From: JAWLDB01 sp041686915
GTDB taxonomy: Bacteria > Bacillota > UBA994 > UBA5500
Length of the DNA stretch: 46,701 bases
Assembly: GCA_041686915.1 (NCBI GenBank)
Contig: JAWLDB010000006.1
Location: 1-46,701, forward strand
Direction: 5' to 3'
Shown here: positions 7,858 to 16,004 of the stretch, one piece after another
Numbering within the stretch: position 1 is the first letter of the stretch
How the letters are laid out: every line of letters begins with the position of its first letter
The notes under the pieces: generated by a model
The model's database searches: none
What the model saw: the letters and a program-made list of their open reading frames with translations, nothing else
Told to the model about the DNA's origin: nothing
Translations under genes and position numbers: made by a program

Positions 7858-7966
7858 TGTTTGCTATCGCGCAAAGGAACAACACTATTGATTGTCTCAG
7901 TATCTCTTGTAAATTGCATGCATTACGGGATAGGATAGTAACAATACCTAACTAAGGATGATGAAG

Positions 7967-8725
7967 ATGTTACATCGCTTTTCTCGCCTTGAGTTGATTA
8001 TAGGCCCTGACTCACTACAGAAGCTCGCTAATGCTTCGGTAGCTGTTTTTGGCATAGGCGGGGTTGGTTCTTTTACAGTTGAGGCCTTGGCTCGCAGCGG
8101 CGTAGGAGCTTTACGCCTGATAGACTATGATGACGTTTGCCTGACGAATATCAACCGGCAAATTCACGCTCACAGCAAGACTATAGGGCAGGCCAAGGTC
8201 GACCTGATGGCTGAACGAGTACGACTAATTAACCCTAAATGCCAAGTGACAGTACACAAGACCTTCGTCAATGCTGATAACGTCCTTGACCTGCTGGCTG
8301 GCCCTTTGGACTATGTAGTGGATGCCATCGATACTGTTTCAAGCAAGCTGCTGTTAGTTGAGAAGTGCAGGGAACTAGACCTACCTATTATTTGCAGCAT
8401 GGGTACCGGCAACAAGCTTGACCCAACGCAGCTCAAGGTAACTGACATTTCCAAGACGGAGATTGACCCGCTGGCACGCATCATGCGTAAGGAGCTGCGC
8501 AAGCGGGGCATCAAGAAGGGAGTTAAGGTGGTCTATTCTCCAGAGCCTCCCATCACTCCCCGAACCGAGGTAGCTGGCTGTGCCGAGAACTGTGTCTGCC
8601 CCGGTGGAAGCGGCAATTGCACAAGCCGTAGGCAGATCCCTGGTAGCACGGCGTTTGTACCCTCAACTGCCGGGCTAATCATCGCCAGCGTGGTAGTGCG
8701 CAGCTTAATTGAGCAGAATGAGTGA
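7967..8725 (+). CDS. tcdA: tRNA threonylcarbamoyladenosine dehydratase (TcdA/YgdL)
   Basis: An E1-like ATP-dependent enzyme that cyclises t6A at position 37 of ANN-decoding tRNAs to ct6A. The 252 residues contain the Rossmann motif FGIGGVGSFTVEALARSG, the acidic DYDDVCLTNINRQ stretch, DAIDTV, and the C-terminal cysteine cluster (CAENCVCPGGSGNC) followed by RRQIPGST, all typical of the family. The ATG at 7967 is chosen because AAGG sits ~9 nt upstream and homologues start close to MxHRFSR; two earlier in-frame ATGs overlap the ribosome binding site. In many Bacillota tcdA lies beside hisS-aspS; here it is 6.6 kb from hisS with unrelated operons between. Confidence 0.95.
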   Translation: MLHRFSRLELIIGPDSLQKLANASVAVFGIGGVGSFTVEALARSGVGALRLIDYDDVCLTNINRQIHAHSKTIGQAKVDLMAERVRLINPKCQVTVHKTFVNADNVLDLLAGPLDYVVDAIDTVSSKLLLVEKCRELDLPIICSMGTGNKLDPTQLKVTDISKTEIDPLARIMRKELRKRGIKKGVKVVYSPEPPITPRTEVAGCAENCVCPGGSGNCTSRRQIPGSTAFVPSTAGLIIASVVVRSLIEQNE

Positions 8726-8730
8726 CTATC

Positions 8731-8757
8731 GGCCCCAGGTAACCCTGGGGCTGTTTT
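8731..8757 (+). terminator. Rho-independent terminator after tcdA
   Basis: GCCCCAGG/CCTGGGGC stem (8732-8751) with a TAAC loop, followed by TGTTTTC, 6 nt after the tcdA stop. Confidence 0.8.
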
Positions 8758-8843
8758 CATCCTGCGAGTGGCTGGTTTTGCAGGAACCTGACGCTTAAGC
8801 ATGGAACCTAGCTGAAAAGGTTCAACACGAGGTGAAGTAAAAT

Positions 8844-10502
8844 ATGCGCATACTATCATCTGCCCCAAACACAATCTTATATAACGCAAGTGTCCATACA
8901 GTAGACCAGGCTGATAGCGTGGTCGAAGCAGTAGCCATCCAAGGCAACCGCATTCTAGCTACCGGCAGTAACCAGGAGGTCCTGGATTTGGCTGGCCAAG
9001 ACACTGAGACCATAGACCTACAAGGACGCACTGTCATTCCCGGGATCATAGACTCACACAACCACGCCTGGGAGGCCGGTAAGCTGCTGGAAGGTGTCAT
9101 TACCTTTGGCATCCAGAGCATTCAGGAGCTAAAGGCGGCCATTAGTGAAAAGGCGGCCCTAGTGCCGGAAGGCCAGTGGCTGCAGGGCGGCGGGTGGATT
9201 GAGAGCCAGTTCCGCGAGAAACGGATGCCGAACCGCTGGGACTTGGATGAAGCTGCCCCTGATGTGCCCGTTGTGCTGGAACGGATCTTTTCGGTTTGTG
9301 TAGCCAACTCGAAGGCCCTGGAGCTGGCTGGGATATGCAAGGACACTCCCGACCCGGTTGACGGCGAGATTGAACGTGACCCGAGTACAGGTGAACCGAC
9401 TGGCATCCTGCACCGGGCAGCAAAGCTTTTGGTGCGCTGGGCAATGCCAGGCCCGTTTGGAGCATCGTCAACAGATGGAGAGACAGCTGCTACGGAGAAA
9501 GCCGTCAAGTTAGCCCACGAGGAGTATCTCAAATACGGCATTACAGGCGTTGTCGAGCCTGGCCTCACTCCTACCATGATGCGCGCCTATCAGAATCTGT
9601 ATCGGGCTGGCGAGCTGTCTATCAGGACCAATCTGATGCCTAACTGGTATGGCTTCGCTCTGGCTCAGGAGATGGAATATATGCAGCGCCTAATCCCTGA
9701 GATGGGGTTCTACACGGGGTTCGGCGATGAGTGGCTGCGCGTTGGGGCCTTGAAGATGGCGATAGACGGCGGGTTAACTTCACGTACGGCTCTGAAATCA
9801 TGGCCCTATGTGGGCGAAGCAGGCCCCAGAGAAGACGTACCGCTGAGATTGGACCTTGGACAGCTGAACGCATGGGTTAAACAGGCACATGATGCAGGCT
9901 GGAGCGTAGGCATTCATGTTGTGGGAGACATTGCTCAGGACAAAGCGGTCGAGGCGATTTATGAAGCTTACAGGCACAATCCTGCACCTCGCAGACACCA
10001 GATAATCCATGGTTATTATCCGACTGACGAGAGTCTTCAGCGCATGCGGGAGGCAGGCATCATCGCGGCACTGCAACCAGCCTTCATCTACGGTGAAGCA
10101 GATGGCTATCCAGATCTGCTTCCGCCTGATAAGCAACGGGACTTCCTACCTCTCAGGCGGTACTTGAATGCAGGCGTGACCGTTGCCATGAGCACAGACA
10201 TGCCTTCCGCCCATCATAACCCCTTCTGGGGTATGTATTCGGCCATCACGCGCAAAGGCATGCTAGGGCATCAGTTGGGCGTAGAGGAATGCATCACCAT
10301 GCCACAGGCTCTGCGCATGATGACGCTGAACAGTGCCTACCTAACGGGTGAAGAGCAGATTAAGGGCAGCATTGAGCCTGGCAAGTTGGCGGACCTGGTG
10401 GTATTGGATCGGGACTGGAGTGCCTGTTCTGTTGAAGAGATGAGAGACACCCTCGTTGATATGACTTTCGTGGACGGAAAACTAGTCTATAGCCGGGAGT
10501 AG
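8844..10502 (+). CDS. YtcJ-like metal-dependent amidohydrolase
   Basis: A 552-residue member of the amidohydrolase-3 (YtcJ) branch of the amidohydrolase superfamily, binding divalent metal in a TIM barrel. It has the N-terminal beta-sandwich strand pair, then the metal ligands HNH in GIIDSHNHAWEAG (~70), a metal-site His in GIHVVGD (~356), HQIIHGYY (~380), the late Asp in MSTDMPSAHHNP (~453), and the C-terminal LADLVVLDRD return to the sandwich. Substrates of the family are varied amides and N-acyl compounds, so none is assigned. GAGGTGA lies 8 nt before the ATG. A cyclase-family gene once followed in the same unit (17 bp after the stop) but is now broken. Confidence 0.9.
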   Translation: MRILSSAPNTILYNASVHTVDQADSVVEAVAIQGNRILATGSNQEVLDLAGQDTETIDLQGRTVIPGIIDSHNHAWEAGKLLEGVITFGIQSIQELKAAISEKAALVPEGQWLQGGGWIESQFREKRMPNRWDLDEAAPDVPVVLERIFSVCVANSKALELAGICKDTPDPVDGEIERDPSTGEPTGILHRAAKLLVRWAMPGPFGASSTDGETAATEKAVKLAHEEYLKYGITGVVEPGLTPTMMRAYQNLYRAGELSIRTNLMPNWYGFALAQEMEYMQRLIPEMGFYTGFGDEWLRVGALKMAIDGGLTSRTALKSWPYVGEAGPREDVPLRLDLGQLNAWVKQAHDAGWSVGIHVVGDIAQDKAVEAIYEAYRHNPAPRRHQIIHGYYPTDESLQRMREAGIIAALQPAFIYGEADGYPDLLPPDKQRDFLPLRRYLNAGVTVAMSTDMPSAHHNPFWGMYSAITRKGMLGHQLGVEECITMPQALRMMTLNSAYLTGEEQIKGSIEPGKLADLVVLDRDWSACSVEEMRDTLVDMTFVDGKLVYSRE

Positions 10503-10519
10503 ACACGAGGGGAGAGCTG

Positions 10520-10656
10520 ATGACCAGACTGATTGACCTGTCTCAGGCGATCGAACACAAGATGCCCGGTTTTCCCCGGAGATGCGGAGACAGAATTGTT
10601 GCAGACGAAGTACCTGGAGAAGGGCTATCATAGCAATCACAGACTAAGCATCAGCT
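10520..10656 (+). pseudogene. Truncated, frameshifted cyclase-family (PF04199-like) gene remnant
   Basis: GAGGGGAG precedes an ATG at 10520 that opens with MTRLIDLSQAIEHKMP, the usual beginning of cyclase/kynurenine-formamidase-like proteins. One extra G after the ATGCCC at about 10562-10567 shifts the frame; dropping it gives MPVFPGDAETELLQTKYLEK, matching the conserved P-x-x-PGD region. The frame ends after ~45 codons and the metal-binding HxGTHxD region that should follow is missing, so both an indel and a large 3' deletion are present. The terminator at 10683-10728 comes directly afterwards. Confidence 0.7.
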
Positions 10657-10682
10657 TTCTAATCTGCGCTAACAAGTATGAG

Positions 10683-10728
10683 AAGCCCCACTGGTTGTCA
10701 CTCCAACCAGCGGGGCTTTCTTTTTCTT
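10683..10728 (+). terminator. Terminator of the amidohydrolase/cyclase unit
   Basis: 14-position stem AAGCCCCaCTGGTT/AACCAGcGGGGCTT (10683-10718, one mismatch) followed by TCTTTTTCTT. It is oriented for plus-strand transcription and lies just before the convergent stop of the MerR gene. Confidence 0.85.
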
Positions 10729-10734
10729 ATTGGG

Positions 10735-11262
10735 CTACTTGTCTGCTTGGGAACGAGCCTTAACCTGAGCAATGTCTGTATCGCTAAGGCCGATGGATTC
10801 TAGGAGAGAACGATGCCGATCCGGATCATCTCTCTCCATTTCCTGATGAAACTCATGTCTTGTTGCAGCCTCTATACCCAGACCATCCAAGTATAAATCG
10901 AGATCTGCAATGGTTACTACCCCAAGGTCCTGACGGATCCTGCTAGCTTGCATAAGGGCAACTATATAGCACTGCTGTTTCCGCAGATGCTCTATCTCAC
11001 TGTTAGTCTCGGAGAGTCGCTTCTCGAGATACCCTATCATGTCAGCACTGCTACTGTCCAAGATCTGCTTGATCGCTTGTAGTGAGATGCCAGCAGCCCG
11101 ATAGTTGCAGATCCTGCCTAGGCGCTGATAATCCTCCTCCGAGTACTGTCTGTAGTTGGCACCCACCCGTCCACTAGGGGTCAATAGGCCAATCGAGTCA
11201 TAGTAAAGCAGAGTACTTCTTGAAAGGCCAAACCGCTTGGCCAGCTGACCGACACTGTACAT
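10735..11262 (-). CDS. MerR-family transcriptional regulator
   Basis: A 175-residue MerR-type regulator. The winged helix-turn-helix occupies residues ~1-70 (YSVGQLAKRFGLSRSTLLYY, then GLLTPSGRVGANYRQY and the second wing helices), followed by a coiled-coil dimerisation helix (~80-115) and a ~60-residue C-terminal domain of unknown ligand. The ATG at 11262 has GAAAGG 9 nt upstream; a TTG three codons earlier is less likely. It is divergent from an MFS exporter, with a 19-bp-spacer promoter facing the exporter, so it most likely activates the exporter when it binds an inducer and may control itself. Confidence 0.9.
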   Translation of the reverse strand: MYSVGQLAKRFGLSRSTLLYYDSIGLLTPSGRVGANYRQYSEEDYQRLGRICNYRAAGISLQAIKQILDSSSADMIGYLEKRLSETNSEIEHLRKQQCYIVALMQASRIRQDLGVVTIADLDLYLDGLGIEAATRHEFHQEMERDDPDRHRSLLESIGLSDTDIAQVKARSQADK

Positions 11263-11292
11263 ACTCCACAACCTTTCTGCTATTTGCCTAAT

Positions 11293-11335
11293 GTCAAGTC
11301 GTCCTTGACCTGACTATAGCTTCACAGTTTATCAT
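11293..11335 (+). promoter_or_regulatory. MerR-type promoter/operator for the MFS gene
   Basis: -35 TTGACC (11305-11310) and -10 TATCAT (11330-11335) are separated by 19 bp, the over-long spacing characteristic of promoters activated by MerR-family proteins. An inverted repeat GTCAAG-N5-CTTGAC (11293-11309) overlaps the -35. The site lies between the divergent merR-like and MFS genes. Confidence 0.6.
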
Positions 11336-11372
11336 ATCGTACATAGCCAAATGTGGAAAGGAAGTGTGTTGC

Positions 11373-12557
11373 ATGCTGTTAAGGAATAGAAACTTCTCGC
11401 TCCTTTGGTTCGGGCAGTTGGTGTCTCAAGCAGGTGACAGAGTCTATAGCATCGGGTTAGTTTGGTGGCTTTTGCATCATACCCAATCACCCCTGTATGT
11501 GAGCTCCTTTCTCATCGTTTCCATGCTACCGGAACTTCTGTTCAGCCCGCTAGCAGGGGTCTATGTTGACCGCTGGGATAGACGAATGATACTTGTACTG
11601 ACAGATATCGGTCGCGGGGTGGCAATCATCAGTCTTGCGCTACTGCACCAGGCTCAGATGCTACAGATATGGCACATCTACGTCGCCGCCCTATTCGTCT
11701 CCCTCAACTCTGCGCTGTTCAACCCCGCAACTATGTCGGTAATACCGGCAGTCGTCCCCAAGCATGACCTTCACAAGGCGAACTCGTTGAGCCAATTGGT
11801 TACCGGGACAGTTTCAGTTGCCGGCCCGTTATTTGGTGCTTACCTGGTGGGTTTAATGGGCTATACGGGAGTCTTCTGGTTCAATGGCATTACTTTTCTG
11901 GTTTCTGCGGCCGCCGAGAGTCTGCTGAGGTTTGAGACAAGGTCTGTAAATCTACATGAACCCATGCTCAGGAGCATGGCAAAAGGTTTGGATTTCATCC
12001 AAAGACAAGGCCTGGTCAAAGCTATACTGCTGGTCATCGCGCTCATCCATGCATTCTATGGAAGCCTGGTGGTTAGTCTGCCTTTCCTGGCTAGAGCACT
12101 CAGCAAAGATGGAATAGGAACGCTTAGTATACTACAAGCAGCAGTTGGTCTAGGCATGATTGCTGCATCTCTTACTATCAAGCGGAGAGTTCGTGGTGCG
12201 ATTGACCCCAAGTGGATGATGGCTGCAGTCGTTCTGATGGGTAGCGGAATAGTCTCACTAGGGCTTCTCGGCAGATTGCAGGTTGCCAATTTGCTGCCTT
12301 ATGCGGGAGCAAGTCTTACCGTGGGAGTAGGGGTATCGATTACGACTGTTCTCTGGCGAACAACTCTACAATCAACAGTACCTGCCGATATGACCGGGAG
12401 GGTGATGAGTGTGTGCTCAGCTACAGGCAATGTCTCTCTCCCCGTATCTATGGCAGTTTGCGGAATGCTACTTAATCACATTAGCGAGACTGCGCTGATA
12501 CTTGCTTCTGGGGGCTTGCTGACTCTGACAGGGCTTTTTCTGGCTTGCCGCCGTTAG
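11373..12557 (+). CDS. MFS transporter (MdtG/macrolide-efflux-like)
   Basis: A 394-residue major facilitator protein with about 12 hydrophobic segments, similar in layout to the macrolide-efflux/enterobactin-exporter branch (MFS_3). Signatures are NRNFSLLWFGQLVSQAGDRVY at the N-terminus, the loop 2-3 motif LAGVYVDRWDRR (~65) and the mid-protein NPATMSVIPAVVPKHDLHKANSL (~115-137). It probably exports a small hydrophobic compound. The ATG at 11373 lies ~10 nt after AAAGGA; a GTG three codons earlier is too close to that site. Regulation by the divergent MerR protein is likely from the 19-bp promoter spacing. Confidence 0.9.
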   Translation: MLLRNRNFSLLWFGQLVSQAGDRVYSIGLVWWLLHHTQSPLYVSSFLIVSMLPELLFSPLAGVYVDRWDRRMILVLTDIGRGVAIISLALLHQAQMLQIWHIYVAALFVSLNSALFNPATMSVIPAVVPKHDLHKANSLSQLVTGTVSVAGPLFGAYLVGLMGYTGVFWFNGITFLVSAAAESLLRFETRSVNLHEPMLRSMAKGLDFIQRQGLVKAILLVIALIHAFYGSLVVSLPFLARALSKDGIGTLSILQAAVGLGMIAASLTIKRRVRGAIDPKWMMAAVVLMGSGIVSLGLLGRLQVANLLPYAGASLTVGVGVSITTVLWRTTLQSTVPADMTGRVMSVCSATGNVSLPVSMAVCGMLLNHISETALILASGGLLTLTGLFLACRR

Positions 12558-12992
12558 ACGCTATTGGGGGCTGATGTCAAATCGCTGAACAACGAAAAGG
12601 TAAGCTAAGAGGAAATCAAATAGCCACCTGACGACATTCAGGTGGCATAAAACCCTATGGGAGTTAGAAGCACGCACATGTGGTTGTTTAGCCCACTCTG
12701 TAGCCTTACATCCTAGCCTATGTAGTCTGCTTCTACGCTGTCAGCTCCTCTGTCGGCTTTCGCTCTGGCTTTGCGGCCAACCCTGGGCCTAGGACCATGA
12801 TTAACTACTTGACCGCAAATATGATAATCCCAATGAATGATAATCCTTCACCGTCATAGTGCTTGAACTTTGATGTGCTGCATCCTTCAAATACTCGTCT
12901 GTATAGTATTCAACGGCTTACAGGTCCTCAGTCTGTTTCTTTCCACTGGCGGTGAACCGCTCACATTTGTGCTTCCCTTGATTGCCGGAGCA
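12558..12992. other. Gene-poor interval of 435 bp
   Basis: No intact gene is visible. The interval holds a hairpin at 12623-12646. On the minus strand, short open stretches in different frames (for example EYYTDEYLKDAAHQ near 12890 and VGRKARAKADRGADSVEADY near 12740) read like protein but are broken by stops. They may be a decayed gene; I cannot name a family. Confidence 0.35.
12623..12646 (-). terminator. Terminator-like hairpin
   Basis: 9-bp stem GCCACCTGA/TCAGGTGGC with a six-base loop. On the minus strand it is followed by TATTTGATTT, so it fits a leftward terminator; on the plus strand it lies 65 nt after the MFS stop without a T-run. Confidence 0.5.
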
Positions 12993-13738
12993 CTAGCTCA
13001 GAAGTTTGTGCATCATATGCAATGTGCAGTAACCTGCATCTTGATAGACAACTCCCATGTCTTTGTAGCCGTTCCTCGTGAAGAACGCCATGTCTCCATT
13101 AGGGAAACACCCGTTTCCTCTGATACCACGATTACACGATCATATTGCTCTGCAAGATACTGTTCCAAAGCCTTAAGAGGTGCCGTCTTATAGTCGAGTT
13201 CTCCGTCTGACAAATAGACACAGGTAATAAACGCTGTCTTTTCATCGCGAGGTATATCATAAGGTACCAGCAAGGATGGCATGTACTCCGCGCCACCCAG
13301 TAATTTGCCTCTTTCTTGATTGATGAAGCCGTACACCGCTATTCCGTGTTGCTGGAGAAATGCAGCCTTGTTAGCACAACCAGGCAGGTATGGCTGTCCT
13401 GTGCAGCGACAAGCGATGTGGTAGTTTTCCTGTGTAATCGGGACGATGCTACCACTGTACTCTTGTCTTCCCAGCATGGGCCGGTACGGCTGTTCTTTGG
13501 GAAGGAGTCCGCTGCAAACAGCGTCTAAGAAAGAGCGCCGGATAGGACTATAGAAGCGGTGGGAGTCGTTAAGTACAGTTAGTGTTGGATAGTACATCTG
13601 CATCTTCTTCGCAAGCCGATGATCCTGGGATATATCGAAGAACTTCAGGTCAAGATGGTCTTGGTAATCTCTTAAAATGGTTTGCATTTCTACATTTAAA
13701 GGGCACATAGCTGCCCAGTAGTAGAACTCAATCCTCAT
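12993..13738 (-). CDS. Thioredoxin-like/GNAT-like two-domain protein with C-terminal frameshift
   Basis: The protein starts with a thioredoxin-like segment (MRIEFYYWAAMCPLN, then LKFFDI and YYPTLTVLN, residues ~1-60) with a single cysteine rather than a CxxC. A Cys-containing middle region (CRCTGQPYLPGC ~109-120) and an acetyltransferase-like C-terminal part follow. As sequenced the frame ends at 13013 (241 residues) with an unrelated tail. Adding one base to the CCC at 13110-13112 (GGG on the coding strand) yields TGCFPNGDMAFFTRNGYKDM and a natural GNAT-type ending (CTLHMMHKLL, stop at 12993). I take the real gene to extend to 12993 and the present copy as damaged or mis-sequenced. AAGGAGTGG lies ~6 nt before the ATG. 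Function is not assigned. Confidence 0.6.
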
Positions 13739-13805
13739 AGGCTACCACTCCTTCGCATCTAATGACTACTCCGTCGAGTTCAACTTGGAGTAGCAGAGAA
13801 ATGGA

Positions 13806-13834
13806 AGACCGCCCAGAAGCCCTCTAGGCGGTCT
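13806..13834 (-). terminator. Terminator of htrA-rlmH
   Basis: 8-bp stem AGACCGCC/GGCGGTCT with a 13-base loop lies 21 nt past the rlmH stop. On the minus strand it is followed by TCCATTTCTC. Confidence 0.6.
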
Positions 13835-13854
13835 ATCTCTTTAGAACTTCGCCG

Positions 13855-14334
13855 CTATTTGTGGTACGCTTCTCCACGCCTGATCTTCATGGCCCTGTAG
13901 ATTTGCTCAAACAGGATGACGCGCATTAGCTGATGCGGGAATGTAAAAGCCGAGAACGAAAGCCGCACGGCCGCCTGATTAAGTAGGTCGCGGTGCAGAC
14001 CATAGGATCCGCCGATGACAAAGGCAAAGTTGCCTCTGCCATAGGTTTCCTCCTTGTCCAGGTAGGCTGACAGTTCTTCGGACGTCATGCTGCGTCCTTG
14101 CACATCCAAAGCGACAAGACTAGCCCCAGCGGGTAACGCTTTGCGGATCTTGTCGGCCTCAGTCTGCATGGCCTGCTCCACCAGGGTGCTGCTCTCCTCG
14201 TTGGCCACTCGCTCTTCAGCAATTTCTTTTACCTCTACTTTGGCGTATGGCCCGAGCCGCTTGAGATACTCGCGGCATGCTTCTTTCCAGTACTTCTCCT
14301 TCAGATTGCCAACAGCGATGACCGTTATCTGCAT
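13855..14334 (-). CDS. rlmH: 23S rRNA (pseudouridine-1915-N3)-methyltransferase RlmH
   Basis: A SPOUT-class methyltransferase that methylates pseudouridine 1915 in helix 69 of 23S rRNA on assembled 70S ribosomes using S-adenosylmethionine. The 159 residues are the usual length. The C-terminal knot region is intact: FVIGGSYGLH (~105-114), FPHQLMRVILFEQIYRAMKI and the terminal GEAYHK. It starts 1 nt beyond the htrA stop and is probably cotranscribed with it. The htrA-rlmH order is the same as yycK-yydA downstream of walRK in Bacillus subtilis, supporting an oriC-region location. Confidence 0.97.
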   Translation of the reverse strand: MQITVIAVGNLKEKYWKEACREYLKRLGPYAKVEVKEIAEERVANEESSTLVEQAMQTEADKIRKALPAGASLVALDVQGRSMTSEELSAYLDKEETYGRGNFAFVIGGSYGLHRDLLNQAAVRLSFSAFTFPHQLMRVILFEQIYRAMKIRRGEAYHK

Positions 14335-15522
14335 TTAAGGAGTAGCCGCCAGAGTGACCTGCAACTTCTGGTTGGCAGTGCCTCTAACTATTTCTGCCTC
14401 TATGGTTTGGCCAACCTGGTGAGAGAACAACACGCGCTGCAGTTCGTTGAAGGTTCTTAGTTCCTGTCCGGCCAGTGAGATCAGGATATCGCCTTTTTGC
14501 ATCCCAGCATTGGCCGCCGGACTGCCTGGCTGTACGGAGCTCAGATACAGACCGTGGCTTGCTCCTAGATTATACGTTCGCTGCAAGTCAGGTGTAATCT
14601 CTGCGCCAACTGTTACTCCCAGGAAAGGCCTTGTCACCTTGCCGTTTTGGATTAGTTGCTCAATGATTGGACGCGCAGTGTTAATAGGGATGGCGAAGCT
14701 CATTCCTTCGACGCCTTCCATCTTGATTTTGGCCTGGTTGATGCCAATTACTTTGCCCTGTTTATCTGCCAGCGCTCCTCCACTGTTGCCCGAGTTGATG
14801 GCGGCATCAGTCTGGATCAGCTGCAGCTGAATCCCTTCCATATCAAGGTCGCGGTTCTTGGCACTGATGATGCCGGCTGTCACTGTCCGCTGGAATTGCA
14901 GGCCTAGCGGGTTGCCGATGGCGACAGCGAGTTCGCCCACCTGCAGGGTATCGGAGTTTCCAAACTCAGCGTAAGGCAAGTCACGGTATTCTGCGGGTAG
15001 TTGGCTAGGGTCAATCTTGATAACCGCTAGGTCGGTGACCGGGTCTGAACCAACCATCTGGGCCGGGACATCCACTCCAGGCACAAGCGTCACGGTCAGT
15101 TGCCGAGAGTTAGCTACCACATGGTCATTGGTTACGATATATCCTTGAGGGTCAAAGATGACGCCTGAACCGACACTTTGCTGATCATACATCGAAAAAA
15201 CGCCCTGAACTGTAAACTTATTGGTGATGCCGACAACAGCAGGTCCTAATCGCGCCGCCACCTGGGCAACTACTCCTGCTGCGGCCAAATCGGCCGGGTT
15301 ATCGCCCCCTTGCACTGGCGGTAGGTGATAATTGGACTGCAGCCCACTCTGGGTCGGCCAAGGAAGGTATCGCCCAAATACGTACGCCGGACCCAGATAG
15401 GAAGCGGCCAGCCCGCCTAGGACGGCGCTAATAATGGCCACTACTGCGATCACTGTCAGACCTGGGTTAGAACGACGATGTGACGAATAGTAGGGGTCAT
15501 GTGAATCAAAGAAATTGTCCAA
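14335..15522 (-). CDS. htrA: HtrA/DegP-like membrane-anchored serine protease with PDZ domain
   Basis: A 395-residue S1C-family protease of the HtrC/YycK type that degrades misfolded proteins on the outer face of the membrane. It has an N-terminal transmembrane anchor (residues ~22-44) and a trypsin-like domain with catalytic His134 (TNDHVV), Asp164 (DPVTDLAVIK) and Ser247 (NSGNSGGAL). A C-terminal PDZ domain (~300-390) carries GLYLSSVQPGSPAANAG. The TTG at 15522 is chosen as start because AAGGAGG lies 8 nt upstream; upstream codons reading MMKEESG consist of the ribosome binding site itself. A TATAAT lies at 15572-15577 with a weak -35. In Bacillus this gene ends the walRK operon; here two tRNAs, an HTH gene and a small gene separate it from yycI/GNAT. 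Confidence 0.93.
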   Translation of the reverse strand: MDNFFDSHDPYYSSHRRSNPGLTVIAVVAIISAVLGGLAASYLGPAYVFGRYLPWPTQSGLQSNYHLPPVQGGDNPADLAAAGVVAQVAARLGPAVVGITNKFTVQGVFSMYDQQSVGSGVIFDPQGYIVTNDHVVANSRQLTVTLVPGVDVPAQMVGSDPVTDLAVIKIDPSQLPAEYRDLPYAEFGNSDTLQVGELAVAIGNPLGLQFQRTVTAGIISAKNRDLDMEGIQLQLIQTDAAINSGNSGGALADKQGKVIGINQAKIKMEGVEGMSFAIPINTARPIIEQLIQNGKVTRPFLGVTVGAEITPDLQRTYNLGASHGLYLSSVQPGSPAANAGMQKGDILISLAGQELRTFNELQRVLFSHQVGQTIEAEIVRGTANQKLQVTLAATP

Positions 15523-15666
15523 GCCGCTCTCCTCCTTCATCATTTGTACTAGACAGTTTTCCCCATAGACTATTATAGCACTGTCTTCAGCAAGCAAAAA
15601 AATGACGTGTGTGGAATAAGTGTGAAAAACACCCTAGTTCGCTGGCTCTTGCAGGTAGATGACAAA

Positions 15667-15691
15667 AAGCCAGCACTTATCGTGCTGGCTT
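15667..15691 (-). terminator. Terminator of the tRNA-Gln/tRNA-Glu unit
   Basis: Perfect 10-bp stem AAGCCAGCAC/GTGCTGGCTT followed on the minus strand by a T5 run, 12 nt past the end of tRNA-Glu. Confidence 0.85.
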
Positions 15692-15703
15692 CACAACCTA
15701 TGT

Positions 15704-15778
15704 TGGTAGCGCATACGGGACTCGAACCCGTGCTACCGCCTTGAGAGGGCGGCGTCCTAACCACTAGACCAATGCGCC
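15704..15778 (-). tRNA. tRNA-Glu (anticodon CTC)
   Basis: A 75-nt cloverleaf with encoded CCA. The anticodon loop CTCTCAA gives CTC, decoding GAG. The T-arm GGTTCGAGTCC is intact. The acceptor stem GGCGCAT/ATGCGCT has a G1-U72 wobble as its end pair. It lies 7 nt downstream of tRNA-Gln and is transcribed with it. Confidence 0.95.
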
Positions 15779-15785
15779 GTGAATA

Positions 15786-15859
15786 TGGCAGGGGATGATG
15801 GATTCGAACCACCACTAACTGATCCAGAGTCAGCCGTCCTACCATTAGACGAATCCCCT
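15786..15859 (-). tRNA. tRNA-Gln (anticodon CTG)
   Basis: A 74-nt cloverleaf with encoded CCA. Acceptor AGGGGAT/ATCCCCT, discriminator G, anticodon loop CTCTGGA giving CTG (codon CAG), T-arm GGTTCGAATCC. First gene of the pair behind a consensus promoter. Confidence 0.95.
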
Positions 15860-15872
15860 ACGGACAAGAGTT

Positions 15873-15901
15873 ATTATAGCACGCTGCCAAGGGAGCGTCA
15901 A
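15873..15901 (-). promoter_or_regulatory. SigA-type promoter of tRNA-Gln/tRNA-Glu
   Basis: On the minus strand, -35 TTGACG (15901-15896), a 17-bp spacer and -10 TATAAT (15878-15873), ending 13 nt before tRNA-Gln. Confidence 0.85.
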
Positions 15902-16004
15902 GCAAGCTGCCACTGTCAGTTTAATGAACGATTAACACAAACAGCCAACCAGTCTATTTCGCGAAGCAGATTATCAGCCCATGGTTTCGCCGGCTGACCC
16001 ATGG

